From contig JACZWN010000001.1 in NCBI GenBank assembly GCA_022572105.1, positions 1-56,749 on the forward strand: a DNA stretch of 56,749 nt. The letters are read 5' to 3'. Shown here piece after piece: positions 55,353 through 56,749 of this stretch. The position numbers and the translations under genes were made by a program. Source of the DNA: Pseudomonadota bacterium. Its GTDB lineage: Bacteria > Pseudomonadota > Alphaproteobacteria > Kiloniellales > J153. Positions within the stretch are counted from its first letter, which is position 1; each line of letters starts with the position of its first letter. The notes under the pieces were generated by a model. The model had not been told where the DNA came from and searched no databases. It worked only from the letters and a program-made list of their open reading frames with translations.

Positions 55353-56528
55353 TCAAGCCGTCGAGACCCGGTCCAGGAGCCGGGCCATGAAGCGCTCGCA
55401 GAGCGCCAGCTGCTCGAGGCTGACGAACTCGTCGGGCTTGTGCGCCTGCTCGATCGAGCCGGGCCCGCAGATGACCGCCGGGATGCCGCTGTTCAGGAAC
55501 AGGCCCGCCTCGGTGCCGAAGGCCACCTTGCCGGTGGTGTTGGCGCCGGTCAGCGCCTTGACCAGGGCCACCACGTCCTCGTCCGGCGACAGATCGAGGC
55601 CGGGAAAGGACGAGGATTCCTCCCAGGTGAAGCCGGTCTCGGGCGCGATCGCCTGCATGGCGGGCTCGAGCCGGTCGCGGGCATAGGCCTTGACCTCGGC
55701 GAGCAGGGCTTGCGGGTCGTCGTCCGGCAGACAGCGGAACTCGAACTCGAAGCTGCACTCGGCGGGCACGATGTTGAGCGCCGTGCCGCCCCGAACGAGC
55801 CCGCAGTGAACGGTCGAGTGGGGCACGTCGTAGTCCTCGTCGAAGGGACCCTCGGCGGCCTTGCGCGCGGCCATCTCGGCCAGCTTCGCGATCGCCCGGG
55901 CGGCCTCCTGGATGGCGTTGACGCCCTGGGGCGCGAGCGCGGAATGGCATTCGAGGCCGCGCACGCGGCACCGGCACGACAGCTTGCCCTTGTGGCCGAC
56001 GATGACCTTCATGCCGGTCGGCTCGCCGACGATGCAGGCCAGCGGCCGGACCGGCTGGGCGGCCAGGTACTCGAGCATCCGGGGCACGCCCGCGCAGCCG
56101 GTCTCCTCGTCGTAGGACAGGCAGAGGTGAATCGGCGTTTCGAGGTTGCGGTTCAGAAACTTCGGCGCATAGGCCAGCGCGACCGCGATGAAGCCCTTCA
56201 TGTCGCAGGCGCCGCGGCCGTACAGCCGGGCCTCGCGCTGCGCGACCGTCCAGGGGTCGCTCGACCAGTCCTGGCCGTCGACCGGGACCACGTCGGTGTG
56301 GCCCGAGAGCGCGATGCCGCCCCGGTCGGTAGGCCCCAGGGTGGCGTAGAGGTTGGCCTTCTGTTTGTCGTCGTCGAAGGTGAGGTGGGAGTCGACGCCG
56401 AGGTCCTTCAGGTAATCGCGGACGTAGTGGATCAGCTCCAGGTTGGAGTTGCGGCTGGTCGTATCGAAGGCGATCAGCCGCTCGATCATGGCGCGCACCT
56501 CGGCGCTGACGTTCAAGCTCTCGCTCAC
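55353..56528 (-). CDS. argE: Acetylornithine deacetylase
   Basis: A 391-residue M20-family metallohydrolase that deacetylates N-acetylornithine in arginine synthesis. I chose GTG 56528 (MSESLNVSAEVRAMIERLIA), preceded by AGAGGAC; upstream in-frame sequence is not protein-like. Metal and catalytic residues are H77 in SGHTDVVPVD, the Asp of GRGACDMKGF, the Glu pair of SYDEETGCAG, E in GEPTG and the distal H in EQAHKPDEF. The set is complete. It may instead act on related N-acyl amino acids. Confidence 0.92.
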   Translation of the reverse strand: MSESLNVSAEVRAMIERLIAFDTTSRNSNLELIHYVRDYLKDLGVDSHLTFDDDKQKANLYATLGPTDRGGIALSGHTDVVPVDGQDWSSDPWTVAQREARLYGRGACDMKGFIAVALAYAPKFLNRNLETPIHLCLSYDEETGCAGVPRMLEYLAAQPVRPLACIVGEPTGMKVIVGHKGKLSCRCRVRGLECHSALAPQGVNAIQEAARAIAKLAEMAARKAAEGPFDEDYDVPHSTVHCGLVRGGTALNIVPAECSFEFEFRCLPDDDPQALLAEVKAYARDRLEPAMQAIAPETGFTWEESSSFPGLDLSPDEDVVALVKALTGANTTGKVAFGTEAGLFLNSGIPAVICGPGSIEQAHKPDEFVSLEQLALCERFMARLLDRVSTA

Positions 56529-56749
56529 CGGCTGTCCTCTCGTGCTGGTCCGGCGCCGAAACCGGCGCCCGTGAAGAACCCGGAAGATGGCAGACCAACG
56601 CCCGGCGCGCCAGCCTGGACACGCCGGCCTGGACACACCATGGCCGCCGAAGACACGATGCCGCCTTGACGCGACCACCGGCGCAACAGAGTTTTAAGAC
56701 TCGACGGCCGGGTTCGGGCCCGGGCCGTCCGCCGCCACCGTTTATGGAC
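56529..56749. other. Region upstream of argE to window end
   Basis: These 221 bp hold the argE ribosome-binding site and presumably its promoter. Nothing else is recognised. The window ends before any next gene is evident. Confidence 0.4.

Noticed and set aside
55306..56622. Fusion of the AbrB-type transporter to an upstream 440-residue extension.
   Set aside because: The extension is an out-of-frame reading of argE, whose own frame carries all M20 peptidase motifs.

Overview
The window reads as chromosomal DNA from an uncultured-type alphaproteobacterium, most likely Rhodospirillales-like. The basis is: high GC throughout; one continuous alphaproteobacterial arrangement tRNA-Tyr, tRNA-Gly, tuf, tRNA-Trp, secE, nusG, L11/L1/L10/L7-L12, rpoBC, str, S10, spc and alpha operons; no rpsD or rpmJ inside the cluster; a DUF2336 protein, a family largely confined to Alphaproteobacteria; a CtrA-type TTAA-N7-TTAA site; and a CHASE2 cyclase paired with a FecR-domain surface protein. 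Protein identities come from reading the translations, not from a database search.

Layout. (1) 1-8.4 kb: the 3' end of a SLOG/LOG-fold protein, a CHASE2 adenylate cyclase (minus) and, divergent from it, a 1716-residue FecR-domain/T1SS-143/VCBS-type repeat protein, followed by a 58-residue membrane protein whose start lies in an 18-bp direct duplication. (2) 8.5-13.9 kb, mostly minus strand: tRNA-Thr, a class III aminotransferase, a glutamine-synthetase-family ligase (both resemble polyamine catabolism enzymes), an EF-hand periplasmic protein, an ICMT/PEMT-like membrane methyltransferase and rlmB. (3) 14.0-46.6 kb, plus strand: the translation/transcription supercluster, with two nearly identical tuf genes, strong sigma70-type promoters before the tRNA-Tyr, rpsL and rpsM transcripts, and an intrinsic terminator after rplQ. 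(4) 46.8-50.6 kb, plus: a Do/DegQ protease, a 267-bp MITE-like element with 32-bp terminal inverted repeats, an orphan PotC-type permease and a flavin amine oxidase. (5) 50.7-56.5 kb: DUF2336 protein (minus), leucine dehydrogenase and MarC (plus), then AbrB-type transporter and argE (minus).

The core is ordinary gene-expression machinery: tRNAs, elongation factors EF-Tu/EF-G, SecE/SecY, NusG, RNA polymerase subunits and more than 25 ribosomal proteins made from a few long transcripts, with adk in the spc operon. The flanks suggest polyamine and amino-acid use (aminotransferase, glutamine synthetase homologue, PotC permease, amine oxidase, leucine dehydrogenase, ArgE) and a cAMP-linked surface adhesin locus.

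I do not see a CRISPR array, prophage, complete transposase or a clearly new multi-gene system. The least expected signals are (a) a dispersed repeat family whose ends carry an extended -10 motif and sit just upstream of rpoA, degQ and potC, (b) in-frame tandem repeats at the termini of otherwise conserved proteins (S5, L24, RpoC), (c) tuf gene conversion running 19 bp past the stop codons, and (d) a start-stop-overlapped mini-ORF created by a short duplication.
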